From assembly GCA_030248195.1 (NCBI GenBank), contig JASAND010017825.1, positions 1-64,000 on the forward strand: 64,000 nt of DNA. The letters are read 5' to 3'. The first letter of the stretch is position 1; each line of letters starts with the position of its first letter. This document shows, piece by piece, positions 13,032-28,000 of this stretch. The position numbers and the translations under genes are program-made. The notes under the pieces are model-generated. The model searched no databases, was not told the DNA's origin, and saw only the letters and a program-made list of their open reading frames with translations. Source of the DNA: Trissonchulus latispiculum (Eukaryota > Nematoda > Enoplea > Enoplida > Ironidae).

Positions 13032-16000
13032 CGTTTCCAGGCCTTCGTTCTGTTTCAGGGACTGTGCTGAAATGAATGCAGTTAGCATCTACCACTTATT
13101 TAATTGTCTGGCCAATTACAGCAGCTCCCTGGGCACATCAGACCTCCCCCTAGCAATATCCAATCAGAATGGGTGTCCAGGTTCCACAGTTCAGAAAGGC
13201 GTCTATACTGTCTGCACTACTCCTGCCTGTGTGGAGGCTTGTAAGTAGCGGCATAATAAAATCACTAGGAAATCTATTCCATTTCAGTTCTAACCTTTTA
13301 GAAGGGTTGACTTAATGTAAACTGTACAGCTCAACGGAGGAATCTTGTTCCTTGCAGGGGCGACCTGTTATGTATGCTTGAGTATCCTACTAAATTTAGT
13401 CTTTCAAGAAATAGTACACGATGGATGTGCGTGCTCAGTTGCGTTTTGTTTACGCATTGAAATATGTCTGCTTCAAGTTTTAGAACGCTGATATGGCGGC
13501 GCTAAATCGTTTATCTGGTAGACACTGCACCACACCTGCCTTGAGTTGAATTGACCTCACTTGCAGAGCGTGTACCGCGAGCTGATTGATAACCGAAAGC
13601 CAGCAAGCTGTCACACACTTATCATTATGTACTCTTGATATCACTCAACCAAAGTTCTTGGATATCCTTGACGTAATATTTAAGGACTAGTCGTTTTTGC
13701 TTTTCTTTTCAGCATCCGAGTTGCTTCATCGTATGAACCGGTCAGCAGATCCGTGTCAGGACTTCTACCAGTACGCCTGCGGACGCTGGCTGGCTGACAA
13801 CGACATACCCGATGATCGAAGCTCATACTCAACGCTGGCACTCATGAACGAAATTACACAGAAACGAATCAGAGGTTTACGTCTTCTTTGAACAGGACTT
13901 GAATAAATCTGGTGAAATAAGCAAGATATGATCAGTTTACTGATCTTTCTTGCCTATCGATCATCTTTAAATGATTCCTTTGGCTATGTTCTTTTTCTAT
14001 CATAGTTTTTCCTTAACTTCTTGTTAGTGCTGTTGATATTCGTCAGTATTTAAAGTTTAAGTTTTAATTTTAATTTAAATTAAAAGGTTAACTGTTTTAG
14101 TTGTCCTGGAAGATTCAGATAAAGCAGAGACTGTGTCAGAAAATGTAGCCAAGGATATCTACCAGCACTGCATGAATGTCGGTAGGATAAAATTAAAATA
14201 TGCTTCAGTTTACGTCCAAAATTTTGCTGTTGGCAATGTCGGGTAATGAAATACCATATTTTCCGAAAAAAATTTAAAAATAAAATAAAATTAAATTAAA
14301 TTAAATTATAAATTAGATACTCAAGGTTTACCTACTTGGGTTTTTTCATTTTATTCGAATCACTATTTCAGATGCTCACGAATCACCTCGAAGTAAACCG
14401 TTGTGGGATTACATGGAGACGTTTGGTGGATTTCCGATGCTGCACCCGGAATGGACTCCGGAATCCCCGAATGTTCCAACCCTTCTGGATTTGATGCCGA
14501 GATTAGGAAGGGATGGATTTCCGGAATTGTTTGGCGTTGGTGCCGGCGAGGACGAAGGGAACTCGAGTCGTCGAATTTTGGAGGTTACTGCCGTAACTTG
14601 AGGCATTCCAACTTTCTGAGTTAAAAACGCTTAAGTTTAAGAATAGGGTATAACTTTCGCTATGTATGTACTAGCAAGTCAGTTTTTGTCGTACTTTGTG
14701 AATGTCCCCTTGTTCTTGTTTGTGTTCCGAAGGCAACAATCATAAGTAAAGGTGGGGAGAGATCTGGAGGTCCAACCCTCCAGCCCTGACAAGGTACAAG
14801 CCCTACCGCGGTAGAGGATATGAGCCGAGAGCCAAGGGGTAAGCAAAAATGGCCAGAAAAATTAGCTTTTACGCTGAAATTTTATCAGAACTGAAACGAA
14901 GAACATTATAAGTGAACGAAGCTAAGGCAATGCCGAGAACAAGATTCTGCAGTCTGACTTGAAACGGACACTAACTTTTTGAGGGCTATAGACTTTAGAC
15001 TTGCTAGTCATGAAATCTGTAGATTAGTCTTTGCTTTGAATTTATTGTGTTCTCAAATGATTATTTCCCTTTCAAATTTTATTTTCCTTTATATCAATTT
15101 TTATCATGTATGTAAATAGGTTCATATTCTTCAAACGTTATCATTCTTTGAAAGTTTAACAATATTTTAGGTTGACGAAGGCTCACTAGGCCTTGGGACT
15201 CGAGAATACTACATTAATGACACCACATATGGTCATTATCAAAAGGCTTACCAAGAGTTGTGGCTTACCTTAGTCCACTACTTGGCAGAAGATAATGGAG
15301 TCGCAATAGATGAAGCTGATATAAGGAATCAAATTCAAGCCGCATTTGAATTTGAAAGAAAGCTTGCTCAAGTAACGCATAGCTTTCTCTTTATGAAACT
15401 CAAATCAGTGGATTACTCTTAACCGGGCTCTGCCGTTAAAGCAATTTCGTTTTGAGTGCCTAAGTATTTGCTTTGCAATGGAAGTTCGAGCAGATATTGA
15501 CTAAAAATACTCTATAGTTGTAGATTGTTATCTACGGCTTGTACAATTTTATGCAATTAAGTAAATATTTTAGATTCATGAAACACCTGTGGAGCAACGA
15601 AATGTCACTGCTCACTACAACCCCCAAACCTATGGCGATTTCAAGCAGGCCAATTCTTGGGTTTGTTTCCAACATTATATTCAGTTCGTTTTGTAGGTTT
15701 TGTCACGTAACTGTAACAGATATTTATATTATATGTATTTATTATTATATATTTATATTATAACTAACCAGGCTAGAAATATTCTTAGTCGGCATGCGAT
15801 CGAACTGGAAAATTTAGCGGTTCAGGGTTCTAGCGTTTCCACAAGTTTAAACTAAATTTCACAACGTATTAACCATAATTTTTTTTCTGTACGCCCCACT
15901 CCAGTTGGTCTTACACCGGTTAGGAGCAGTGTCAGCTCGGAATTAATTTTGAAAACTTTTACTGGGTATAGCTGACACCGAATAATTGTAATCACAATTA

Positions 16001-19000
16001 TCCGAGGCGTTTCGCAAGGATGGAGATTTGTCCATCACCGGCTGTGTGATGAACGCACCTCGGCAGCTCCACCCGGAGGCGGCCGCCCCTTAACTCTCGG
16101 CTAATTGTTTACATTGGGGGGGAATAAGCTAGTACTGGCACCGGCAGGCACCAGAGACGACACTTCGAAAGTGGTGTCTGGTCCAGCTGAACCATAAGTA
16201 GGGGTACATAACTGCTCAAAACAATCACACACAACAAACAACAATCCACAAAAAAGCAACAAAATTGAGAAAATATTTAGGTTATTTTTTTTATTTTCTC
16301 TGTGACCAACTCTGGTCTTTGAAGTCTTGTACTGTTGCTGGGGCCAAGTTGTATTCCACTGAAGGTAGTGGCACGAAGGAGACCCAGACAGGGAATCTAT
16401 CTTCAGAAATTTAAATTGGAGTTGTGAGATCCGTGCTCTGAGTCTATTTGATGGCGTTAATTCTGAAAACCGCAAAACACTTTGGAGACCATCTCTAACT
16501 ATTGTATTAAATATATACACTAGAAAACCCTCCTCATTCAATTAGCCAGAATTTTTGGAGCCCAGATACTTGCCAAATTTACAGACATTATTTTCCAACA
16601 AAACCGTGAACGTTTGACGTAAATCTTATCATGCTGATACTGTTCTTGTCTCATTCAATTCACATGAGCCAGAGGTTGATAGGAGTAGATTTTTAGTTTG
16701 AGTGCTCATATGCATCATTCAGTAGAATAAATTCAGTAGAATAAATTAGTAAAACAACTTAGCGTTTTGGAGAGATGATCAAATGTTTCCCATGTGTTGT
16801 ATTCCGCAATTTTAAGTTGTTTGAGATAAAGTGTGTGTGCGCAATAGTTGGACAGATCAGTTGGTGGTCATAGGCCATAGGCTGGACGTCATTGTTGAAA
16901 ACCATTGAGCCATCTTCAGGAGGTCATTGTTATTGGAGATTGCTGAACCATTATCATGAGATCATCGAGTCTGGAGACCGTTGAGCCATCTTACACCTTC
17001 AGGATTGGAGATCATTGCACCATCTCAAGAAGATCGAGGCATCTGCCTGTGATCATTGTTGCAAATTGTGACGGTTCTTGAGGGCAGAGATCTTTTTTGT
17101 GACATTCCTCCAAATTATGCCTGGGCATGGGCAGATACAAAATGAAAATTTCTGGTGATGCAATGGAGTGTTAAAGAGTAGGGGCCTTAAGGTTTAACCA
17201 GGACTGAGTTGTTGAAAATTGATTCGAAAAATCCTCAATAGTGCGACCGCTTTCAGTTACATCCTAACCATAATTTCAATGCGTGCCGAATGAAATAGAA
17301 TCAATTTCTTATCGTTCCCTTATTATCTCTTGCTATTTAATTAGATTTTCACTGTTTAGACTTTTCTGTATTTTCAATGTGCTTCGATTTTACAGATTTT
17401 AAAACGAAAACTGTGTAATTAATTTGCAAGTTATAATGACAATATATTATACACGAACTCAGATAAACCGTCCCTCAATTTGTAAATTGGTTTTTGTTTT
17501 TATTCCTGATGGAACAGGAATGTATATAAAAGAATTAATAGTATGTCTATTGCAGTAAAAATCAGTTATCCGTTTATAAGCCCTATTTGAGTCTAGAGAA
17601 ATGATTCTTGCTGTTTAGGGAAAGCTTAGGGCTGAGTTTTTGGAGACAATATGCAAATTAGGCTTGACAGCTCCTATTTAAGCAGCTAGATGGACAATCT
17701 TTATAGCGGCATTAGTAAGAAACCTACTAGCACCATTACCACGGAAGTAGCTGATGCGGAGAAACGCACCGACCACTCGGGAGACGGACAGTCTCGTCAG
17801 ACAAGACGTAACAGTAGATACGTAGTGGAGAGATGATTCTTCCCATCTTACTCAGTCTCAGGCTAGATTCTCCTATTTACCTAGTCAGGAGCTTAGTTAC
17901 TAAAAGCTTGATTAAATAGAACAACACTTAAATAAAAGAAATAAACAACAAGTATAGTTAGTATTTTATATATAGAATAAGTAATTGGGGAGAGCCCTCA
18001 CGCAAACCACTCACACAAACAATAGACTTACAGTTACAGGGCCGCTTGGCCGGTGTACCAGTAGCCTCTGGGGAGAGCCACGAGGGGAGAAGCAATTACA
18101 GAGAATATAAAAGGGGAATAGAGCTTATAGATAGGGGCAGCTGTTCACGGCTATGAAAATACACAATACTGAAGAGGAGGGAGAGGAATTGGTAAAACGC
18201 CCCCCCCCCTAGAGAGCCCCCTAGTGTGGATGTTATTCCCCAATCACATAGCTCTCAAGAGGGAACCGAGCTGAAGCAGTATGCATTCATTCCAATTCAA
18301 TGAGATGAATAACGAGTAGAATACGATTAGATCACTGTACACAGTATAATATTGGAACTCCAGAATTCATGTCACTACATCAACCCAATCCCATACGTAG
18401 ACGTTGGGAGCTACGTGATTTGACGAGAGACTTCCAAACCCATGATGATGTTATGATGAGCCAGGTGGGAAGCTAGGGTAGCTACAACCACCAGCAACGA
18501 AAAGGTAGACCATGAGCAAACTGATCCGTTACGCCATCCGAGCTCCCGAAAGGATCACGGAACCCTATGGCGAACTGGTACGTGAGAAGAACTCTTAACA
18601 ATCATACAGAGCAATGATGCTACAAATACCCCTGCAATGAAAACTGACAACTGCAAGTGACAACTTGTCAAGTATTAACTGAAGGCGGAACGGTGCCGCC
18701 ATAAATTGCTAGTCGAAAAATGAGAGTGCTTGTACCCTGCAACATATATAACTTATTTTCAAAAATGTTCAATAACAGACACACACGTCAACAATACTAT
18801 TCCTCCGGGCAAAACTGTTGCAACACCTTAGTTCCGTGTTACCAAAAAAGGTATTTTGTAATATCGCACCCATATTTGAAGTCCATGTAGTTCCTTTACA
18901 TGCTGTATTTTAGGTATTTTATATACAATTTGAACTTGACCTTTGATTGTGAAGCTTCGCATTAGTTTGTGCAATATTGTAGTTTGATATCTCTTAATAT

Positions 19001-22000
19001 AGACTGGGTTATTTTCTTTTTAGGTTGACTGGGATAAATTTCTAGGAGTCCAGCTTCCGTCAGATGTTATGTCAACGATCAACGATCAGACGCCCATCAA
19101 TCTCAGAGTGCCACAGTTTATGATTGAATTGCAGCAACTGATTGAATCAACGGAAGCCAAGTAAGAAAGCGGAATTAGAGGAAAGGATCCAAGCCAGCGA
19201 AACTTTTGAGGATTACCAATTTGTCCTACATTGTCTTTTAATGCTTCTACACTCGCACACATCAACTACAACATGTTACGTTTTCAATATGTTTTATCAC
19301 ATAAACACATAAAAATCACATAAAAATGTTCAATAGGCAGTTGTCTCAACACTGGACACGTTAAGTCCATTTCGAAGCAAATAAGACAAAGGAAATTAAT
19401 TAGTGAACTAAGTGGTTTTAAGTCCTTCCATAAAAGTATTCCACTGGAGGGGAGACTTGGGCTTCACTGTTTAGTGAGTTGCATCCACTCTAAAAAGTGT
19501 TTAGTTTTTGCCAACTGCCAACTCCAAATTCGTTTTTATCAAAGTTGTCAAATATTCTCTGGCCTCAAAGCTAGTTATGTAAAGCCTGGGCTGCATCAAG
19601 CTCTGCTAAGCTGTGCTTGTTCTTTTTCCTGCTGCGCCTCGGCGGAGCAGGTCTACTATAATTGGTTTTTAAATCAAATTTGCACACGAGTAACGCTTTT
19701 TATGTAGCATGCTATAAATTGCACATGTACCGCAGTAAACATCCCGTTCAGCAATGTTAAATGCATTAAGCAGCATTTATGCAAATTAGTTGTCCACATA
19801 AAGCGAGCAAAGCTTAGACATTTCCATAGATTTCGGTCCCGTAAACGATTGGACGTATGCATATTGTCGGTAGGTCTGGACGGATTTCACTATAGTGTAT
19901 ATTTATAGTATTTATAGTATTTAGAGTATCGCTGAATATAGACTTGCTTAAAACCATTTCGAATTTCTACACTATTAGTCAAGGGTATGAAAATAAAGCG
20001 GTTTGAGAAGACTTAGAAAATATGTTGTTGAGACTGCACTGCTATATATCATTCTACTGTCAGTTTTAATTTTGCAAATTTGCAAAAGATTGTTTTGATT
20101 CAACTAACTTTTTTGCCCTAACTTGCCTCGGAAAAGGGCCAAAGACATGATGATGGAATTGGCCTTGCGAATGCCTCATAAGTCTATGGATATCCCATAG
20201 ACAGTAGAAAAAGCTCGCGCTCGCAGCAGGCCCATTTTTACCACAACGTAACAATTAGCCCATTTATTAGACTCTGAACGATACATGATCAATTTTGCAT
20301 AAGTCTGTTGCTTGTTTCTTTACTCGTTAGTATTAAGACTAGCGATTGTTGGCAATCCGAACTATGTGTTAAGAAGGAGTCACTATAAATATTAGTGCTT
20401 TTCAGGACGCTATACAACTACCTGTTTTTGAGAGTGCTGGAGTCTTCTTCTTCAGATTTGGACGAAAGGTTTTATGACGCTGCAGATGTGAGTTGAAACT
20501 TTTCAAGTCGAGTATTACTTTACAGTGCTCGTGAATCACTATCAGGAGCACACTGTCGGTCAGACCACATCACGATAACATCAGTTTAAGAACTACTGAT
20601 GGCTAGCAGCTCGTTTCCCCGTTAACATGAACGTTTATTGAATGTTTAGTTTGCAGTTTATTTTCCCTTAAGCTACTCCAAATCGGATTTGTGCAATTTA
20701 ATAAAAATTACCTACTACAATCATACATTAACATAGGGTCGGATCCTGGGGGGGCTTGTCCCTGGAAAATTTTGAGGGGGCTTGTACCTTGAACCGAAAT
20801 TTTCGAAGGGGCTTGTACCATATCCATAAATTAACATTAATTGTTACATAAATTCAAAAAACAATTAGGGAAAATTTCAAAATTTCGATCGATTTTCCTG
20901 AAAAATTCAGAAATTTCGGTTAAAAATTCCGGCGAAGCCGAAAAGTTTTTGGAATTTTGGTGCGAAAATCTAATTTTTCCGGCCATTTCTGCTTACCCCT
21001 TGCCCAAATTTTTCTTACCCCTTGTTCCTGACGGCGATAGGGCTTGTACCTTGTCTGGGCTGGGGGAGGGGGGTGCTTGGACCCCCCATACCCCCCCGTG
21101 TTAACCTATGACTACAATTATCACAGGGCGTCAGAGATCGGCTATCGGCTGACCCCCTCCCATAGATTGACAAAGAAATTCTGTGAGACTATAAGCCTGT
21201 GTTTGCACACAACGCTCGACTGCTCGTAATTTGCAGTGCCAAGTGCATATGCAAAGTGTATGTAAAAACATTTCCTAGTCATATACTGACAACTTCGTTT
21301 GCATCGTTTTCCTTGTTTCAGGAACTGTCGCGACTTCTCAGCGGGCGTACGTCGAAATTGCCTCGATGGAAGCGATGTCAAGGCAAAGCCCGAATCTTGG
21401 ACTTTGCTGTGGGTAAACTCTACGCTAATCGCTACTTCAATGAAGCCGAGCGGGTAGAAGTAGGTTTGATTTTTATACATTTCTATTCAATGAGATAAGT
21501 ACATAACTAAAAATGATTTGACATGCAATGCAATAACAGCTAGCGAAGTAGTAAGAATTTGTTGCCGCTGCTTTTTCCGTTTATATATAGAGCGATCCCA
21601 AAAAACTATTTGAATGATCCAACATTCGCTTTTTCGTGTTCTCTGCATCGATCGCTTTCATTTGAGTACCATATTAACCCCAGTTTAGAAAGTTTCGCTT
21701 TTTTATTATTTTCGTCAATTTTGACCTTTTTTGACCAGTTTGAAGCTCTAGTAGAACTCAAACTCATATTGGGCAGTTACCGTACTTTCAGTTTTGACCA
21801 TATGCGGCATCACCGTATCGAGTACTTTCGCAGGCCGCAACGGGGGGAGCCCTCAGGTGTCCAAGAGACCTTACCCCATCCCTGCCCACATGCGACATTT
21901 CAGCCAGACCAGTCAGATCTATCAAAAGTTAGAGGGGAACAGGGTGGTCACGAGAACACTGACAATAAAAACGTACACACCCTGATGGAAGGGTTGCCTG

Positions 22001-25000
22001 TTTTGTGAAAAAAGCGACTAACCATCAAACGATGCTTCTTTCGTGTATTTATTGGATATAAGATTACAGTTTTCTTATTACAACAAAGAATAGCCAATTA
22101 AACGAGGGTTTTAATATGCTTTCAACAACAGTTTGAGGCTCGAATCCGTCCTGCCACAAGGTTTTCATAAATCTCCTTGAGTAAGGGACCGATCACATAA
22201 AGGTTCTCTTTGGGCTCCAGCCAACCAAGCTGTCTATCCTTAACTGGTCTGTAAATGGGTACCAGTGTGGTGGATAGGTAACAGGAGTCTGTTCTGTGTT
22301 TTGGCGTAAGCCTGATGAAGGGTTGCTTCCATAGATACAGCTGTAGACAACATTTGAGTTGTCCCCTCCTGGCTTCGGGCTGAGAATTCGGAAACAATCA
22401 CCGGCACCCGGTAACTTTCTGCAGGTTGGAGTTCTCTCCAGGAGTATAGTTAGTTGTACGACTGCTGTAATAGCAAAAATACGTAATAATATCTATCAAG
22501 TTCATAATAATATTATTTATCAACTGTTATCGTGCTAACGTAAGGTATGACTCTTTTCATTATAATCTCGCAAGTGAACAACGTAGGGTGGGGTTATGGT
22601 TATGGAGTTATAGAGAGGTGTTAAGTCGTTTACTTCACTCTTTTTTCCAGTTCTTTCCCTTTTAACTCTTTCAGGAAAAGTTTGCAGTCAAATTTAATTC
22701 GCTTAACACTTCCGCGAAAAGGCCCTCGGTCGTAGTTTTGCTATCGATTGGGGGCACTTTCTTTCTCTCCGAGTGTTGGGTAAGCCTCAGGTATCTACTT
22801 GGTAGTTCCCATTTTGGGCTGTTAGTATATGTGTTACTTGTAATTCGTGACATTCGTAACGTTTTTACATGTGTGAGTGTAATGGTGTTTGCCTAAATTC
22901 TGAGTTGTCAACATACATTAACATAGGGTCGAATCCTGGGGGGCTTGTCCCTGGAAAATTTTGAGTGCTTGTACCTCGAACCGAAAGTTTCGAGGAGGCT
23001 TGTACCATATCCATAAATTAACATTAATTGTTACATAAATTCGAAGTTTTACTAAATTTGCACCAAAGATATCAACTTTTAGGGAAAAATTCAAAATTTC
23101 GATCGATTTGTCTGAAAAATTCAGAAATTTCGGTTAAAAATTCCGACGAAGCCGGAAATTTTGGAATTTTGGTGCGAAAATCTAATTTTTCCGGCCATTT
23201 CTGCTTACCCCTTGCCCAAACTTTCCTTACCCCTTGTCCCTGATGGCGATAGGGCTTGTACCTTGTCCGGGCTGGGGTGGGGGCTTGGACCCCCCCATAC
23301 CCCCCCGTGTTAACATATGGTTGTCAAAGTTTAACTGTGATCTCAAAGTAAAGTATGGTGGTTTTCTCTTTGGTAGGTAGGTCTTTTAAGCAGACAAGAG
23401 GTTTTGCACTCATCAAGTCTTTTCTTGGACTCGCTCTCTACTTCTCTTAGGACTAGGTATCACGCACCGATTTCTAACCAGCAATCGTTTAATACCAGCA
23501 ATAGTTTGTTCACTGGGTACACACAGTATCCAGAAATTAGTGTACTACGCAGTGATTAGTTGGAGTTCAGAGTAAAGAGGACACGATCGTTAGACTATAC
23601 TTGGGGTAGCGTTAGAGTACGAGTTTGTCCTGATTTAGGCTGTCAGTATGGTGGATCAGCTTCAGAAAGAATTTGAAGCGATTCTTGAAGAAACTGACTG
23701 GATGGATGCTGACACAAAAGAAAAAGCGAAAGAAAAAGTAGATTTTATCTGACCTAGAGGCTATGATCATTAGTGCAAATAAGCACTAAAGTCTAACGTA
23801 GATTGGATTAAAACTTGAGAATTTAAGTTGTGTAAATTAAATATGAGATGATAACTGTAACTCTTGTTTATAACGAAGTAGTTTATGGCTGTAAAGTAAA
23901 AGTTGTACCATTGAAATCCCAAAGGGATTTTTTGGCCATTTTTATTCACTGAAACTGTAAATTGATAAAAAAGTAGATTTAACAAATAAATAGTAATAGT
24001 ACTAATTAACAGTTTGGCCAAACCATTGCAGACAGCCGTTTTCTTGAAGCATATTGGCTACGGTGACCGTGTGAAGGATGGTAACCTTTTAGATGAATAT
24101 TACAAAGACGTAAGCAAGAATTATTTTCTTGTAGCGTTCTTTGTTTGTTTGTTTGCCTTGACTCCATTTTCAGTAATAAATAATACTTGTACCAAGTTCA
24201 CACTAAACGCTCCTATTATTATCGTCGGTCTATTAAGCTAATGTTTAGTGCTGCTTTGAATCTTAAGGTGGTGATTCCTTTTGGAGACATCAACTTGGAA
24301 CCCTTATTACTCATTCATTACTTGGAGTTAAGAAGCCATTTTTATATCAGAATGGAGCTTAACATTTTCTCTTTCTATTGAACTCAATGAAACTAACTTC
24401 AGTCTTTGGAAATTATTTTCCTGGATTTTCGAAGTTTTTTAGTTTTCCAGATTTTTTGCAGACTAAAGCAAATTTTTTCGTGAGGCATCGGCTACATCAT
24501 TCGATTCCACTATCAAATAGCTGGGGACCCTTTTTTAATTATCATGAAATCACTCTTCGTTATGAAGAAATAAGCTAAAATGTTTGCGCAACCTGGATTT
24601 TGCCTACTTTTCGCAACTTTAGCAAGCGGCCACTTTAGCTAGAAAGCAGCAATCGGGGCAACTAAAAAGGGTCCCTGGGTATTTTTGTCTAAAACATGTC
24701 TAGTAAGTGGCAACCCTCTAGCTTGTATCGTAAATGCTCCACAATCGCTGGAAAAATTTTGGTCATGTTTTTTCAAAAACTACATTTTTTATGATAGCAG
24801 CTCACGGGACAGGAGTTGGAAGACTATCATGTCTCGGATAATCGGCCTCGACGAGACCTTCAAATCGATACCCTTAGTTTAATTTTACGGCTTGTGTAGC
24901 TCAAGAAATCGTGGATTATTTAATTTCTGCAAAGATGACAAGTTTTCAACGCCAAAATAAAAAAATCGGCTATATCTCACACTAGAGAAGAGTTAGAAGG

Positions 25001-28000
25001 TTGCTTCCAAAAGCAAAAATGTAGAGCTCAACGAGATCTTTCAAATGAGTATAGTCATAGCTATGCAGTTGCTGCTCAACTGTCAGAAATTGGCGAAAAC
25101 CGTCCTGCACGGAAATCTCGAACTTTTGAAGCGGGATTGCACGGATGGTGTTAGAACACCATATGAACTTATTTTGGAAAGTTTGATCAAACTTCATCTT
25201 TATTTGAGCCGTCATCCAACAATATGTGCCCAAAAGGAATCACCACCTTAATCTAATTAATGGTTAATACGTCTTTTAATATTGAATGTGGATCCAAAAT
25301 TACAGACTAAAACAGAATGCGCTTAATGAAACTAGGATTGAGGTTACCTCTTCCTGGGTTGGGTTTTTCGGGACGACGACTATCAGCACATATCTGAGTG
25401 ATAGTCCATGCAGGGGAATGTGTATGACTTAAAGGGTGGCTACTACAGGCGTATTATTGACCACGCTGAGTTCAAATATCTCAACACTTTTCAATTTCAA
25501 AAAATTTAATTTTTTTCTATTTTGGAGGCACCGCTGCCCGCAAATTACGATTCTGGCAGTTTTTGAAGATTCAAGTTGACATAAAAAATTTTCAGTCGGC
25601 AGAATTTCTTACTATTTGGCACAAATGAGTACACCTATAGGGCCTCTGTATATGCCAAATTGTAGCCTTATAGCTTGCAAAAGGAATTAAAATCCTCTTT
25701 TTGTTTAGCCAAAATTTTTTAAATTTTTGGCGAAACTTCAACTTTGAACATCAATTCCTGTAGACGCAGATACGATACAGCCGTCTAGTGTTTTTCAACA
25801 AATGGGGACACATTTTCCAAATCCTGATGTCAATTGGCAGTTTTGAAGCTGGGGTCTTGCATTCAGTAGAAAGTTTTAATCAATTATGTTGGCTGTTGTG
25901 AAAAATGGGGGGGGGGATCGGTCACATAAAAGAGCACACGGCTGGTGGGCGGCGAAGATCTCAGTGCACTATATTTTTGACCACACCCATGCTCTATATA
26001 TATATGTATATATCTGTGCCAAAACGTAGGCCAATCGGACAAAGTCGGGGCAAGTCGATTTTAGTAGTTCCCCTTAACCCGTGATTGTATCAATTTTGCT
26101 TAGTAGAGAAGTCATAGATGCTTTATCAAAACTGAGCATGTTTAGGTCGACTACGATATGGATGCAAGCCCATTCGAAGCGGCCATCAAGTTCTCAAATT
26201 GGTACAGCGACTTTCACTTTGGAAAACTGCTGAAACCGATTGATCGAAACGAGTAAGTTATTTTACCGGTTGAACAGCCTTGTACCTTTAAGAGAAGCTT
26301 AAGGAAGTTCTTGCCAAACATTGCTTGAATTTTGTTTAACTTTTGCTTGCCTACGTGACCCGTTTCAAACTTCCATGCTTCATTCAAATATTTGCTATAT
26401 CTTGTTTTTCAGATTCATTTCTGGAGCAGCCGTAGTAAATGCATTTTATCATCCTGTTAGAAACAGCATAAGTATGTTAATTTCTTGTCTTTTTAGCTGC
26501 TCACTCACTCCCAACTAGTGCTGCCCACAATGTTCGGGTTCTGTTCAAACTTTAAATCCACCAAAATTAAATTATTATTTCCACAATAATTATAAAAGTA
26601 AAAGTCACCAATACATAAAGTATGTATGACAAATGTTTGCATACTCTACTGCTTTCGGTCCCTATCTCACAAATTAAGTCCTATCCGTCCACGCCTACCC
26701 GGCACAATTTATGTATACTAAGCGAGGCATTGTTCACCGTTTTGGTCACGTACCCGTATAGAGGCGATGCCAGAAGTGGCCTATTCAAGAATGGGTTAGG
26801 CGTTAGCGGGTAGAGCATAGGTTTCGTCTTATAGCAGAGAGTATCTCCGATTTTGCTCATATTCACATATTTTGTTGTCCGATTGGTATATCTTAACGAG
26901 TTTTGAAATTCAAGTCGGATCTCTTACGGTTAGCGAGTAATTTTGCCTCAAAGTTAATATCAGCACGTGTTAAACATAGGAAACTGAAAAAGTGGTCATT
27001 TTTTCCGTGCGCCAGAGAAATTTCTCAAAAGACAAAACAAAACAGTTCAACGTCCAGTTTATATTACAAATACGATCAAGAAGGGTGATTTGTAGGATGC
27101 GGAATTTAAATTTAGGCTTTCAAAAAATTTTTATTAATTTTTGAAGTTTGAGAACAGCCAAATTTTACTGTTTTGCAACATTGAAATTGGGGTCAGCAAC
27201 TTTGATGAAATTTTCTAAAAGCTGTAAGGCCTAATTAAAAATTCTACTTCCTACAAATCACAGCTTATGACAAGTCAGTTCGAACGATATCAATTGATCT
27301 TAGTTAGCTCTGCCAGATTTTGAGATTTCTTTGGCGCAGAATTCTGAATATTTAGGAAAATTTCGTAAATTCGTGTTTTTTGGCAAGTAACATGAAGGCT
27401 GTGGCAACACAGCCCTATAATCTATTTGCGCACCAAATCTATTTGCGCACCATTATTGATAACTTTAGGTCAAGTTTGGATACAAATGGTTCAGGTTAGT
27501 TCACCTAGTTGGTCGCTAGGATCAAATATGAGGTTCTGACAACCATAATCTCAAAAACAGCGATTTTTCAAATTTTTCGAAATACGTTAAATTTTATATC
27601 AATCGAAAGCTCTCATTGTCGGGAACATTTTTTTCTTGGACTATAGCCCGCAAATTCGCCAGATTCAGGTTATCGGCCGTTAAATGATTGTCGTGGTTAA
27701 GGCTTTCCAACACCGATGCTACTCCCTAAAATCACTAAATAAAGCCATAAAGTAGACTTCCCCCATTAAAAGTCACCCTAGATCCTTTACCTATACATCA
27801 GTTATCAAACATATAACCGCGCAAACCTCCATTCTCAAGGATGTTCAGGTGTAAAGTGTATCTATTTGCCACGGCACCGTCGTAATTTCGCCCATATTGC
27901 ATGAAATTGCATGCAATTAATAGCCGGCTACTCGCTAAGTACTGAACGAAACTACTCAAAATTGAAACTCGATGTGCAGGACATGTGTAACAATATTATG

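Noticed and set aside
16101..16541. 146-aa minus-strand open frame in metallopeptidase intron 6
   Set aside because: No recognisable domain or splice context. It begins in low-complexity sequence next to the foldable segment, and long frames of this size occur by chance.
21559..22008. 149-aa plus-strand open frame
   Set aside because: It overlaps a dispersed repeat copy (21780-21965) in an intron and has no protein-family motif.
22122..22397. 91-aa minus-strand open frame
   Set aside because: Looks somewhat protein-like in composition but has no recognised motif, no promoter and lies in an intron. It could be a decayed transposon fragment; not enough to call.
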